A stretch of DNA of 64,000 nucleotides, from contig NZ_CAJZAR010000071.1 of the NCBI RefSeq assembly GCF_914484835.1, positions 30,126 through 94,125 of the forward strand. The letters are read 5' to 3'. Source of the stretch: Paraburkholderia tropica (lineage in GTDB: Bacteria > Pseudomonadota > Gammaproteobacteria > Burkholderiales > Burkholderiaceae). Made by a program: the position numbers and the translations under genes. This document shows, one piece after another, positions 17,547-26,326 of this stretch (positions are counted from its first letter, which is position 1; the number at the start of each line of letters is the position of its first letter). Under the pieces are notes generated by a model. That model searched no databases. It worked only from the letters and a program-made list of their open reading frames with translations, and was not told the origin of the DNA.

Positions 17547-18320
17547 GTGCGCTTTGCAAGCCTCGGCAGCGGCAGCGAGGGCAACGCGCTGGTCGTAGAA
17601 GCAGGCAGCGGCGCGACGCCCACGCGCGTGCTGCTGGACTGCGGATTCTCGGCGAAGGAAGTGGAGCGGCGGCTCGCCCGTGCGGGCCTCGCCGCCGATA
17701 GCCTCAGCGCCATCCTCATCACCCACGAACACAGCGATCACATCGGCGGCGCCCTCACGCTGGCGCGCCGCTGGTCGATCCCGCTCTACATGAGCTGGGG
17801 CACGGCGCAAGCCGTGGGCGCCGACGACGCCAACGTGGAACTCAATATCCTCTGGGGCGACGAGACGGTCGAAATCGGTGAACTCGGCGTGCTGCCGTAT
17901 ACGGTGCCGCACGACGCGCGCGAGCCGCTCCAGTTCGTGTTCAGCGATGGCGCGAGCCGTCTGGGCGTGCTGACCGACGTCGGCGAATCGACGCCGCACA
18001 TCAATTCGGTGCTGAGCGGGTGCGACGCGCTCGTGCTCGAATACAACCACGACCTCGACATGCTCGCGGGCAGCCGCTATCCGGCGTCGCTCAAGGCGCG
18101 CATCAGCGGTTCGCACGGGCATTTGAACAACGAGGCGGCGGGCGACATTCTCGCTGCGCTCGACCGTTCGAAGCTGCGCCATCTGATCGCTGCGCACCTG
18201 AGCCAGCAGAACAACTCGCCGGAACTCGCGCGCGCGGCCATGGCTGCGGTGCTCGGCAATGCGCCGACGGAAATCGGGGTGGCAACGCAAGACGAGGGAT
18301 TCGACTGGCTGGCGCTTTGA
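17547..18320 (+). CDS. metallo-beta-lactamase-fold hydrolase (YycJ/WalJ-like)
   Basis: 257 residues from a GTG start seven bases after bamC. The metal motif HEHSDH (His60, His62, Asp64, His65) is complete, and the further ligands are in VPHDA, LTDVGES, and the C-terminal LIAAHLSQQNNS. The pattern FASLGSGSEGNALVVE at the N-terminus is typical for the YycJ-like branch, which includes 5'-to-3' exonucleases of the beta-CASP-less type. The precise reaction is unknown. The tight spacing suggests co-translation with bamC. Confidence 0.84.
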   Translation: MRFASLGSGSEGNALVVEAGSGATPTRVLLDCGFSAKEVERRLARAGLAADSLSAILITHEHSDHIGGALTLARRWSIPLYMSWGTAQAVGADDANVELNILWGDETVEIGELGVLPYTVPHDAREPLQFVFSDGASRLGVLTDVGESTPHINSVLSGCDALVLEYNHDLDMLAGSRYPASLKARISGSHGHLNNEAAGDILAALDRSKLRHLIAAHLSQQNNSPELARAAMAAVLGNAPTEIGVATQDEGFDWLAL

Positions 18321-18363
18321 TCGGTCGACGCTAGCGGGCTGTTCGGCTCCCTGGCTCCAGACG

Positions 18364-18399
18364 AAAAAAAGCCCATGACAAAGGTCATGGGCTTTTTTG
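18364..18399 (+). terminator. bidirectional terminator between the MBL-fold gene and the BI-1 gene
   Basis: AAAAAAGCCCATGAC and GTCATGGGCTTTTTT form a near-perfect hairpin with an AAAG loop. A and T tracts on both sides serve the two convergent genes. Confidence 0.9.
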
Positions 18400-18454
18400 T
18401 TGGCTGCCGCTCCTGAGAACGGGGCCGGAACAGGTCCGGCCCGCCTGGTGCAAC

Positions 18455-19153
18455 TTAGTTGCGGTTGCCGCCGAAGATACCGAGGATCGCGAGCAGGTTC
18501 GTGAACACGTTGTACAGGTCCAGATAGATCGCGAGCGTGGCCGAGATGTAGTTGGTCTCGCCGCCGTTCACGACGCGCTGCACGTCGAACAGCATGTACG
18601 CCGAGAAGATCACGATGGCCAGCACGGACACGGTGAGCATCAGCGCGGGCAGTTGCAGGAAGATGTTCGCGACGCCGGCGAGCAGGATCACGATCACGCC
18701 CATGAACAGCCACTTGCCGAGGCCCGAGAAGTCGCGCTTGCTGACCGTGGCGACGGTGGCCATGGCCGCGAAAATCACGCCGGTGCCACCGAATGCGAGC
18801 ATGATGAGCGACGGGCCGTTCGAGAAGCCGAGGATGAACGACAGCAGGCGCGAGAGCATCAGGCCCATGAAGAACGTGAAGCCGAGCAGCACGAACACGC
18901 CGACGGAGCTGTCCTTGGTGCGCTCGATAGCGAACATGAAGCCGAATGCGATGGCGAAGAACGCCAGCAGGCTCATGGCCGGGCTGGTGGCGGCGAAAAG
19001 CGAGAAGCCCGTGGCCACGCCCACCCACGCGCCGAGGACCGTCGGCACCATCGAGAGCGCGAGCAGCCAGTAGGTGTTGCGCAGTACGCGGTTGCGGGTC
19101 TCGGCGCTGGCGACGCTGCCGCCGCGGCCGAAGTTATAGGGATACTCGTTCAT
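18455..19153 (-). CDS. Bax inhibitor-1/YccA family membrane protein
   Basis: 232 residues with about seven membrane segments, among them LLALSMVPTVLGAWVGVA near residue 30 and the following SLLAFFAIAFGFMFAIE. The family-typical late segment with a conserved Asp pair-like region (SAYMLFDVQRVVNGGETNYI) is present, as in E. coli YbhL/YccA. Members can conduct calcium and YccA modulates FtsH protease. The start ATG is preceded by AAGGAGA. It stands alone: terminator on one side, the ndk promoter region on the other. Whether it interacts with the FtsH partners HflK/HflC encoded further along cannot be told. Confidence 0.9.
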   Translation of the reverse strand: MNEYPYNFGRGGSVASAETRNRVLRNTYWLLALSMVPTVLGAWVGVATGFSLFAATSPAMSLLAFFAIAFGFMFAIERTKDSSVGVFVLLGFTFFMGLMLSRLLSFILGFSNGPSLIMLAFGGTGVIFAAMATVATVSKRDFSGLGKWLFMGVIVILLAGVANIFLQLPALMLTVSVLAIVIFSAYMLFDVQRVVNGGETNYISATLAIYLDLYNVFTNLLAILGIFGGNRN

Positions 19154-19468
19154 GCTTTCTCCTTGCGTGAGACGCGTGGTTCACGTCATTGAGGGCGCGC
19201 GCCGGATGTGCGTTGCGCTCCCTCCTAAGATAAGTGTGACGGCCCAGAGTTTCAACGGGATGCCACACAGTTTCCGTTATCTTTCACCAGCGTATGCCGC
19301 CATTCTTAAGCCTGGCTGAAAGCCCCGGCTGCGCGGCGTTTGCACCTGATTCGCACCGGATTCGTGCAGTTTTCGGAGCAATCAGGGTTCAATCGCAATC
19401 ATACATGGGAACATGCTACAATTGCGGATTCATTTGAACTTGTAACCTCTTAATTTTCTGGAGTTTTT
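19154..19468 (+). promoter_or_regulatory. divergent intergenic region between BI-1 gene and ndk (315 bp)
   Basis: No gene is seen. For ndk there is an extended -10 TGCTACAAT with TACAAT at 19417-19422, about 47 bases before the start; a -35 is not clear, which fits an extended -10 promoter. Around 19215-19285 the base composition is less GC-rich than in flanking genes, and the promoter for the minus-strand BI-1 gene should lie there. Confidence 0.45.
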
Positions 19469-19894
19469 ATGGCGATCGAACGCACCCTGTCGATTATCAA
19501 GCCGGACGCAGTGGCGAAGAATGTGATCGGCCAGATCTACAGCCGCTTCGAAAACGCTGGCCTGAAGATCGTTGCCTCGCGCATGGTCCAACTCTCGCGC
19601 GCCGACGCAGAGAAGTTCTATGCTGTTCACGCTGAGCGTCCGTTCTTCAAGGACCTGGTCGAGTTCATGATCTCGGGTCCGGTCGTCATCCAGGCACTGG
19701 AAGGCGAAAACGCGATCCTGAAGCACCGCGACCTGATGGGCGCAACGGACCCGAAGAAGGCGGAAAAGGGCACGATCCGCGCCGACTTCGCAGACAGCAT
19801 CGATGCGAACGCAGTCCACGGTTCGGACGCAGCGGAAACGGCACGCGTTGAAATCGCGTTCTTCTTCCCGGAAGTCAACGTTTACTCGCGCTAA
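19469..19894 (+). CDS. ndk: nucleoside diphosphate kinase
   Basis: 141 residues, full length. Ndk passes the terminal phosphate of ATP to other nucleoside diphosphates through a phosphohistidine. The active His117 is in NAVHGSD, preceded by the nucleotide-binding GTIRADF. The N-terminus MAIERTLSIIKPDAVAKN is typical. The ATG has TCTGGAG nearby (GGAGTTTTT). It opens the long conserved run to rlmN, rodZ, ispG and hisS, with codon use (many CTG/GGT/AAG) like that of highly expressed genes. Confidence 0.98.
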   Translation: MAIERTLSIIKPDAVAKNVIGQIYSRFENAGLKIVASRMVQLSRADAEKFYAVHAERPFFKDLVEFMISGPVVIQALEGENAILKHRDLMGATDPKKAEKGTIRADFADSIDANAVHGSDAAETARVEIAFFFPEVNVYSR

Positions 19895-20016
19895 GCAGTA
19901 AGCGGTAGTCCAAAGTAGCATAGGGTCGCGAACGGCGATGACGTCCACCGTCCGGTGCCGGGTTCTCTCGAAACCGGCGGTGCACGCGCTCTCGCACTGA
20001 AATGGCAGGATTCGAC

Positions 20017-21180
20017 ATGACGAGCAGTTCCACCGTCAACCTTCTCGATCTCGACGCCCAAGGGCTTGTCGCTTATTGCGAAAGCCTGGGCGAGAAGCCG
20101 TTTCGCGCCAAACAGCTTCAGCGCTGGATCCATCAATACAATGCCGCCGACTTCGACGGCATGACGGATCTGGCCAAATCGCTGCGCGAGAAGCTGAAAG
20201 GGCGCGCATGTATCGGCATGCCCGACATCATTTCCGACAACGTTTCCTCCGACGGCACGCGCAAATGGCTCGTGGACGTCGGTAACGGCAACGCGGTCGA
20301 AACCGTGTTCATCCCCGAAGAAACGCGCGGCACGCTGTGTGTGTCCTCGCAGGCGGGATGCGCGGTCAATTGCCGGTTTTGTTCGACCGGCAAGCAAGGT
20401 TTTTCACGCAATCTGTCCACCGCCGAGATCATCGGCCAGCTGCGCATGGCGGAATTCGCCCTGCGCGCGTCGCTGCTTGGCGAGGCCGGCGGCCGCGCCA
20501 ACGGCGGTGAAGGCAAGGGCGAACGCGTCATCACGAACGTGGTGATGATGGGCATGGGCGAGCCGCTGCTCAATTACGACGCGGTCGTGCCCGCCATGCG
20601 CCTGATGCTCGACGACAACGCCTACGGCCTGTCGCGCCGCCGCGTCACGCTCTCCACGTCCGGCGTCGTGCCGATGATGGACCGTCTGGGCGCGGATCTG
20701 CCGGTGGCGCTCGCGGTGTCGCTGCACGCGCCCAACGACGCGCTGCGCGACGAACTCGTGCCGCTCAACCGCAAGTACCCGCTGCGCGAGCTGATGGCGG
20801 CGTGCCAGCGCTATCTGAAGGTGGCGCCGCGCGACTTCATCACGTTCGAGTACTGCATGCTCGACGGCGTGAACGATACGGAGGAGCACGCACGCCAGTT
20901 GCTCGCCGTCACGCGTGACGTGCCGTGCAAGTTCAATCTGATCCCGTTCAATCCGTTCCCGGAATCGGGTTTGCTCCGTTCGAAGAACGAGCAGATCAAG
21001 CGTTTCGCGCAGATTCTGATGGACGCGGGCGTGGTCACCACCGTGCGCAAGACGCGCGGCGACGACATCGACGCGGCCTGCGGCCAGCTCGCCGGCGAGG
21101 TGAAGGACCGCACGCGTCTGGCGGAGCGCACCCAGCGCGCCGGACAGAAGATCATCGAAGTCCGTCCCGTGCAGCATTGA
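20017..21180 (+). CDS. rlmN: 23S rRNA/tRNA adenine-C2 methyltransferase RlmN
   Basis: 387 residues. A radical SAM enzyme that methylates A2503 of 23S rRNA and A37 of some tRNAs. The Fe-S motif is Cys115-x3-Cys119-x2-Cys122 in CAVNCRFCSTG; NVVMMGMGEPLLNY and VSLHAPND are conserved blocks, and a C-terminal Cys (DAACGQ) provides the methyl-carrier residue. I chose ATG 20017 (AGGA upstream) over ATG 20002. There is a short Gly-rich insertion (LGEAGGRANGGEGKGER) before the ITNVV strand, a little longer than in E. coli. Confidence 0.96.
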   Translation: MTSSSTVNLLDLDAQGLVAYCESLGEKPFRAKQLQRWIHQYNAADFDGMTDLAKSLREKLKGRACIGMPDIISDNVSSDGTRKWLVDVGNGNAVETVFIPEETRGTLCVSSQAGCAVNCRFCSTGKQGFSRNLSTAEIIGQLRMAEFALRASLLGEAGGRANGGEGKGERVITNVVMMGMGEPLLNYDAVVPAMRLMLDDNAYGLSRRRVTLSTSGVVPMMDRLGADLPVALAVSLHAPNDALRDELVPLNRKYPLRELMAACQRYLKVAPRDFITFEYCMLDGVNDTEEHARQLLAVTRDVPCKFNLIPFNPFPESGLLRSKNEQIKRFAQILMDAGVVTTVRKTRGDDIDAACGQLAGEVKDRTRLAERTQRAGQKIIEVRPVQH

Positions 21181-21403
21181 GGACGGCGGCGCGGGCCGGT
21201 GAGGCCCGGGCCTGGCGGCAACGCCGGAGCGCTCGCGCGGGGGGTAAGCGGGGCATCGGCGAGTTTGACAAGAAACGTTGCAGAAGCGATCGGAAGCGGC
21301 ACAGAGGCCGCGCATTTTGTTATAAAACGGTCTGCGAATCGGGGCCGGGCGCGTGGCGCCCGCCGGTTCCGGGATTGAAAAGAATCGACGCAAGGACTTT
21401 GGG

Positions 21404-22543
21404 ATGAGCGAGCCGCAGCACCCCTTCGGGACAGACGGGACAGAGACGCACGCAGGCCGTACCGCGCAGGACGGTGCGCCGTCGCCGGTGCAGGCCGTGC
21501 CGGACACGCTGGGCGCGGTGGGTGCGCGTCTCGCGCAGCTGCGCGAGGCGAAGGGCTGGTCGATCGAAGACGTCTCGGCGCGCCTGAAAGTGGCCGTGTC
21601 GAAGCTGCGCGAACTGGAAGCGGGCGACATCAGCCATCTGCCGGACACCACGTTCGCGGTCGGCGTCGTGCGCGCCTACGCGAAGCTGCTCGGCGCGGAT
21701 CCCGCGCCGCTCACCCAGGCGCTGCGCCGCGAGCGCGGCGTGCCGGAACAGGATTTGTCGATGCCCGCTTCGGCCGGCGCCGATCTGCCGCGCGGGCGCG
21801 TGTCGCTGTCGCTCGGAGGCGGCGGGGCGCGTGCGCCGCGTCGGCGCGCGTCGTGGCTGTGGGGCCTCGGCATCATCGTGATCGCGGTCATCGCGCTCTC
21901 GATGTGGCATACGAATAGCGGTGAATCGTCGGCGTGGTTCGCACGCATCAAGTCGATGGCTAACGGCGTGAGCGCGTCGTCGGGTGCCTCGTCGGCCACG
22001 GTGGCCGAAGGCGCGACCGCGAATGGCGACGACGCAGCGTCGGGCGCGCAGGCCGACGATCAGGCGGCGCAGGGCGGCGCTCAGACCGACGCTCAGGCCA
22101 ACGATCAAGCAGTGGCGCAAGCGCCTGCCAGCGTGCCGCAAGCGGCGCAGCCGGCTAGCGCCGCTTCGGCGGCGAAGGCAGCGAATACGGCTGCGGCAAG
22201 CGCGGCGCAGGTGGCACAAGCGGCGGCAGCAGCGGCCAGCGCCCCGGCCGTGGCAACGACCGCGCAGGGCGCGTCGGCGGCCGCGGCGTCAGGCGACGCC
22301 TCGACGTTCACGATCCGCGTGACGCAGGACACCTGGGTCAGCGTGCGCGGCAAGGACGGCAAGGAGGTCTTCTCCGGTCTGGTCCACGGCGCGGACTCGC
22401 GTGACATCAACGCCATCGCGCCGATGAAGATTACAGTGGGCAACAAGGCCGGCATCGAGTCGATGAGCATCGACGGTCAGCCGGTCGACGCGGCGAAGTA
22501 CGCGTCGTCGCGCGGCAATGTCGCGCGCTTCGTGCTGCCCTGA
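21404..22543 (+). CDS. rodZ: RodZ-like membrane-anchored helix-turn-helix protein
   Basis: 379 residues. The N-terminal cytoplasmic Xre-type HTH spans about residues 33-95 (LAQLREAKGWSIEDVSARLKV), one membrane helix lies at about 149-168 (WLWGLGIIVIAVIALSMW), then an Ala/Gln/Asp-rich periplasmic linker of about 130 residues, and a C-terminal DUF4115 beta domain (TFTIRVTQDTWVSVRGKDGKEVF). This is the layout of RodZ, which binds MreB and supports rod shape. The start ATG 21404 is preceded by AAGGACTTTGGG. The position between rlmN and ispG is the conserved one. The linker is low-complexity and likely to vary in length between strains. Confidence 0.88.
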   Translation: MSEPQHPFGTDGTETHAGRTAQDGAPSPVQAVPDTLGAVGARLAQLREAKGWSIEDVSARLKVAVSKLRELEAGDISHLPDTTFAVGVVRAYAKLLGADPAPLTQALRRERGVPEQDLSMPASAGADLPRGRVSLSLGGGGARAPRRRASWLWGLGIIVIAVIALSMWHTNSGESSAWFARIKSMANGVSASSGASSATVAEGATANGDDAASGAQADDQAAQGGAQTDAQANDQAVAQAPASVPQAAQPASAASAAKAANTAAASAAQVAQAAAAAASAPAVATTAQGASAAAASGDASTFTIRVTQDTWVSVRGKDGKEVFSGLVHGADSRDINAIAPMKITVGNKAGIESMSIDGQPVDAAKYASSRGNVARFVLP

Positions 22544-22557
22544 TAGAGACATGGCAT

Positions 22558-22603
22558 GCGTCGCGGCCGGCGAAGTATCGACAAGCCGGCCGCGACGCTT
22601 TTT
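22558..22603 (+). terminator. rodZ terminator, 14-bp perfect stem
   Basis: GCGTCGCGGCCGGC and GCCGGCCGCGACGC pair without mismatch around a 13-base loop and are followed by TTTTT. It should end or strongly reduce read-through into ispG. Confidence 0.85.
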
Positions 22604-22657
22604 CAATTCGCGCGGCGCAGCAGCTGCATGAGCAGCGGCGGTGCGCGCGAGGTGTAA

Positions 22658-23992
22658 ATGGGTTTTTCGATGCAGAGCGAAACGCAATCCTCGTCCAGCA
22701 ACAGTCAGATCGTGTCCAACGAGCCGATCCTCGGCGGCCACGCGCCGCGCCGCAAGTCGCACGCCGTGCACGTGCGCTGGGGCGGCCAGCTGGTGACGAT
22801 CGGTGGCGACGCGCCGGTGCGCGTGCAGTCGATGACCAATACCGACACCGCTGACGCGATCGGTACGGCAATCCAGATCAAGGAACTCGCGCAAGCCGGT
22901 TCGGAACTCGTGCGCATCACGGTCAACACGCCGGAAGCGGCGGCCGCCGTGCCGCACGTGCGCGACCAGCTCGACCGCATGGGCGTGATGGTGCCGCTGG
23001 TCGGCGACTTCCACTACAACGGCCACCTGCTGCTGCGCGATCATCCGGCCTGCGCGGAAGCGCTCTCGAAGTACCGGATCAACCCGGGCAACGTGGGTCA
23101 GGGCGCGAAGCGCGACACGCAGTACGCGCAGATGATCGAAGCGGCCATCAAGTACGACAAGCCGGTGCGTATCGGCGTGAACTGGGGCAGCCTGGATCAG
23201 GACCTGCTCGCGCGCATGATGGACGAAAACGCGGCGCGCAGCGTGCCGTGGGAAGCGCAAAGCGTGATGTACGAAGCGCTGATCCAGTCGGCCATCGGCT
23301 CGGCGGAACGTGCGGTCGAACTCGGCCTCGGCCGCGACAAGATCATCCTGTCGTGCAAGGTCAGCGGCGTGCAGGATCTGATCGCCGTGTACCAGCAGCT
23401 CGCGAAGCGTTGCGATTTCGCGCTGCACCTGGGCCTCACGGAAGCGGGCATGGGCTCGAAGGGCATCGTCGCTTCGACGGCGGCGCTGTCGGTGCTGCTG
23501 CAACAGGGCATCGGCGACACCATCCGCATCTCGCTCACGCCGGAACCGGGCGGATCGCGCACGGGCGAAGTCGTGGTCGGCCAGGAAATCCTGCAAACGA
23601 TGGGCCTGCGCTCGTTCACGCCGATGGTCATCGCGTGCCCGGGTTGCGGCCGCACGACCAGCACGCTGTTCCAGGAACTGGCGTCGCAGATCCAGGGCTA
23701 TCTGCGTGCGCAGATGCCGATCTGGCGCGACGAGTTCCCGGGCGTCGAGACCATGAACGTCGCGGTCATGGGTTGCATCGTCAACGGTCCGGGCGAGTCG
23801 AAGCACGCGAACATCGGCATCAGCCTGCCGGGCTCGGGCGAGAACCCGGCCGCGCCGGTTTTCATCGACGGCGAAAAGGTCAAGACGCTGCGCGGCGAGC
23901 GCATCGCCGAAGAGTTCCAGCAGATCGTCAGCGACTACGTCGCGCGCAAGTACGGCAAGGCCGAACAAGCGACCCAGGAAGCGGCCCACTAA
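22658..23992 (+). CDS. ispG: 4-hydroxy-3-methylbut-2-enyl diphosphate synthase IspG
   Basis: 444 residues. IspG carries out the penultimate step of the MEP isoprenoid pathway, reducing MEcPP with a [4Fe-4S] cluster. The cluster cysteines are Cys327 and Cys330 in ACPGCGRT and Cys373 in MGCIVNGPGE. The barrel opens with VRVQSMTNTDTAD. The length exceeds the 372 residues of E. coli because of a Ser-rich N-terminal extension of about 35 residues and some insertions. ATG 22658 has GAGGTG upstream; ATG 22670 is the alternative. It lies just after the RodZ terminator. Confidence 0.96.
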   Translation: MGFSMQSETQSSSSNSQIVSNEPILGGHAPRRKSHAVHVRWGGQLVTIGGDAPVRVQSMTNTDTADAIGTAIQIKELAQAGSELVRITVNTPEAAAAVPHVRDQLDRMGVMVPLVGDFHYNGHLLLRDHPACAEALSKYRINPGNVGQGAKRDTQYAQMIEAAIKYDKPVRIGVNWGSLDQDLLARMMDENAARSVPWEAQSVMYEALIQSAIGSAERAVELGLGRDKIILSCKVSGVQDLIAVYQQLAKRCDFALHLGLTEAGMGSKGIVASTAALSVLLQQGIGDTIRISLTPEPGGSRTGEVVVGQEILQTMGLRSFTPMVIACPGCGRTTSTLFQELASQIQGYLRAQMPIWRDEFPGVETMNVAVMGCIVNGPGESKHANIGISLPGSGENPAAPVFIDGEKVKTLRGERIAEEFQQIVSDYVARKYGKAEQATQEAAH

Positions 23993-24139
23993 GGGCAGAT
24001 TCAGCATCGCGGCGCGCCCCTCGCGGGCGCGCGCCAGACCGCGCCGCGCTCAGCGTCTCACGAGTTTCCACTCGATGAGCCCCGAGCCACCGAGCGAACC
24101 GACTGCCAAGCACAACCGAACATCGTCAATCGCAACACC

Positions 24140-25477
24140 ATGAGCGAACAGAAAAGAAAGCCCGAAAAGCTGACCGGCGTGAAGGGCATGAACGACATCC
24201 TGCCGCAGGACGCCGCGCTGTGGGACTTCTTCGAAACCACCGTGAAGTCCATGCTCCGTTCGTACGGCTATCAAAATATCCGTACGCCGATCGTCGAGCA
24301 CACGCAGCTCTTTACGCGCGGTATCGGTGAAGTGACCGACATCGTCGAAAAAGAGATGTACAGCTTCACCGACTCGCTGAACGGCGAGCATCTCACGCTG
24401 CGCCCCGAAAACACGGCGGCGGTCGTGCGTGCGTCGATCGAGCACAACATGCTCTACGACGGCCCGAAGCGTCTCTGGTACGTCGGTCCGATGTTCCGTC
24501 ACGAGCGCCCGCAGCGCGGCCGTTATCGCCAGTTCCACCAGGTCGGCGTGGAAGCCCTCGGCTTCTCGGGCCCGGACGCGGACGCGGAAATCATCCTGAT
24601 GTGCCAGCGTCTCTGGGACGATCTCGGTTTGACCGGTATCAAGCTTGAGATCAACTCGCTGGGTCTGGCGGAGGAGCGCGCGGCGCATCGCGTCGAGCTC
24701 ATCAAGTATCTGGAGCAGCACGTCGACCTGCTCGACGAAGACGGCAAGCGCCGCCTGTATACGAACCCGCTGCGCGTGCTCGACACCAAGAATCCCGCGC
24801 TGCAGGAAGTCGCGGACAACGCGCCGAAGCTGATCGACTTCCTCGGCGAGCATTCGCGCGCGCACTTCGAGGGTCTGCAACGCATCCTCAAGTCGAACAA
24901 CATTCCGTTCAAGATCAATCCGCGTCTCGTGCGTGGTCTCGATTATTACAATCTGACCGTGTTCGAGTGGATCACCGACAAGCTCGGCGCGCAGGGTACC
25001 GTCGCGGCCGGCGGTCGTTATGACCCGCTGATCGAGCAGCTTGGCGGCAAGCCCACGGCGGCCTGCGGCTGGGCGATGGGCATCGAGCGCATTCTCGAAT
25101 TGCTCAAGGAAGAAGACCTCGTGCCGGAAGCGGAAGGTTGCGATGTCTACGTCGTGCATCAGGGCGAAGCGGCGCGCGATCAGGCTTTCATCGTCGCGGA
25201 ACGTCTGCGCGACACGGGCCTCGACGTCATCCTGCATTGCAGCGCGGACGGTCAGGCGGCGAGCTTCAAGTCGCAGATGAAGCGTGCCGACGCAAGCGGC
25301 GCGGCGTTCGCCGTGGTGCTCGGCGAGGACGAAGTGGCGAAGGGCGTGGCGGGTGTGAAACCGCTGCGCGGCGTCGCCGCCGATGCCCGCAATGAGCAAC
25401 AAACGGTAGCGCTTGAGGACTTGACCGAATATCTGATCAATGCGATGGTTGCATCCGCCGAAGACGGCGACGACTGA
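24140..25477 (+). CDS. hisS: histidyl-tRNA synthetase
   Basis: 445 residues; class II synthetase. Motif 2 is visible in YVGPMFRHERPQRGRYRQFHQ, the His-specific LVRGLDYYNLTVFEW block is at about residue 261, motif 3 in ACGWAMGIERI, and the anticodon-binding domain follows (DVYVVHQGEAARDQAF). The start MSEQKRKPEKLTGVKGMNDIL is family-like. The ispG-hisS-yfgM-bamB-der order matches E. coli, so co-transcription of this set is likely. Confidence 0.98.
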   Translation: MSEQKRKPEKLTGVKGMNDILPQDAALWDFFETTVKSMLRSYGYQNIRTPIVEHTQLFTRGIGEVTDIVEKEMYSFTDSLNGEHLTLRPENTAAVVRASIEHNMLYDGPKRLWYVGPMFRHERPQRGRYRQFHQVGVEALGFSGPDADAEIILMCQRLWDDLGLTGIKLEINSLGLAEERAAHRVELIKYLEQHVDLLDEDGKRRLYTNPLRVLDTKNPALQEVADNAPKLIDFLGEHSRAHFEGLQRILKSNNIPFKINPRLVRGLDYYNLTVFEWITDKLGAQGTVAAGGRYDPLIEQLGGKPTAACGWAMGIERILELLKEEDLVPEAEGCDVYVVHQGEAARDQAFIVAERLRDTGLDVILHCSADGQAASFKSQMKRADASGAAFAVVLGEDEVAKGVAGVKPLRGVAADARNEQQTVALEDLTEYLINAMVASAEDGDD

Positions 25478-25610
25478 TCGCGACGCTCGAATCAAGATTG
25501 GATCAAGACTGGCGGCGTGTCCGCGCTGCACGAAACGCCTGAAAAAACGGCGCGAAATGCGGTGGCGCGCCCCCTAACAGGCTTCAGAAAAAACGAGGAA
25601 TCGCGACGCG

Positions 25611-26240
25611 ATGAGTTACCACGACGAACAGGAATCGATCGAGAGTTTCAAGGCATGGTGGACGCAGTGGGGTAACGCCGCTACGTGGGTCGTGCTGATC
25701 GTACTGCTCGCGCTCGCCGCGTGGAACGGCTGGAACTTCTGGCAGCGCCGCCAGGCGGCCGAGGCCGCCGTGCTGTACGACCAGGTCCAGCAGGCCGTCA
25801 ACGGCAGCGACAAGGCGCTCATCACGCGCGTCGCGAGCGATATGGAAGACCGCTTCGGCGGCACCGCGTATGCGCAGATGTCGGCGCTCGCGGTGGCGAA
25901 GGCGCTCTATATGGCGGGCGACACGGCTGGCGCGAAGGCGCAGCTGCAGTGGGCCGCCGACCATGCGAAGGACGAGGAATTCCGCCAGGTCGCGAAGCTG
26001 CGTCTCGCTTCGCTGCTGCTCGACGAAAAGGCCTACGATCAGGGCCTCGCCCTGATTCCGCAGCCGGATGCGGGTCCGTTCAAGGGCGTCGTCGCCGACG
26101 GCCGTGGCGACCTGCTCGCGGCAGCGGGCAAGCGCGACGACGCGCGCGCCTCGTACAAGCTCGCGCTCGACACCCTGCCGAAGACCGATGCGTCCGAGCG
26201 TCAACTGATCCAGTTCAAGCTCGACGCGCTGGGCGGCTAA
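25611..26240 (+). CDS. yfgM: YfgM-type tetratricopeptide membrane protein
   Basis: 209 residues. A short cytoplasmic start (DEQESIESFKAWWTQWGN) precedes one membrane helix (about residues 25-43, TWVVLIVLLALAAWNGW), then a periplasmic helical TPR-like domain. The DEQES-F-W start is characteristic of YfgM, a SecYEG-associated protein that works with periplasmic chaperones such as PpiD and SurA. Placement between hisS and bamB is the standard one. Confidence 0.93.
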   Translation: MSYHDEQESIESFKAWWTQWGNAATWVVLIVLLALAAWNGWNFWQRRQAAEAAVLYDQVQQAVNGSDKALITRVASDMEDRFGGTAYAQMSALAVAKALYMAGDTAGAKAQLQWAADHAKDEEFRQVAKLRLASLLLDEKAYDQGLALIPQPDAGPFKGVVADGRGDLLAAAGKRDDARASYKLALDTLPKTDASERQLIQFKLDALGG

Positions 26241-26326
26241 GCAAGCGGCGGGCGTGACGCACCGCGTGCGCCGCCCGCGAATCGATTCAACAAATCAACT
26301 CAACTCCTTTGATGCTTCGTTCACCG

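Noticed and set aside
21265..21270. TTGACA as a -35 box for rodZ
   Set aside because: The TATAAA at 21321 is 50 bases further on, so the two cannot form one promoter.
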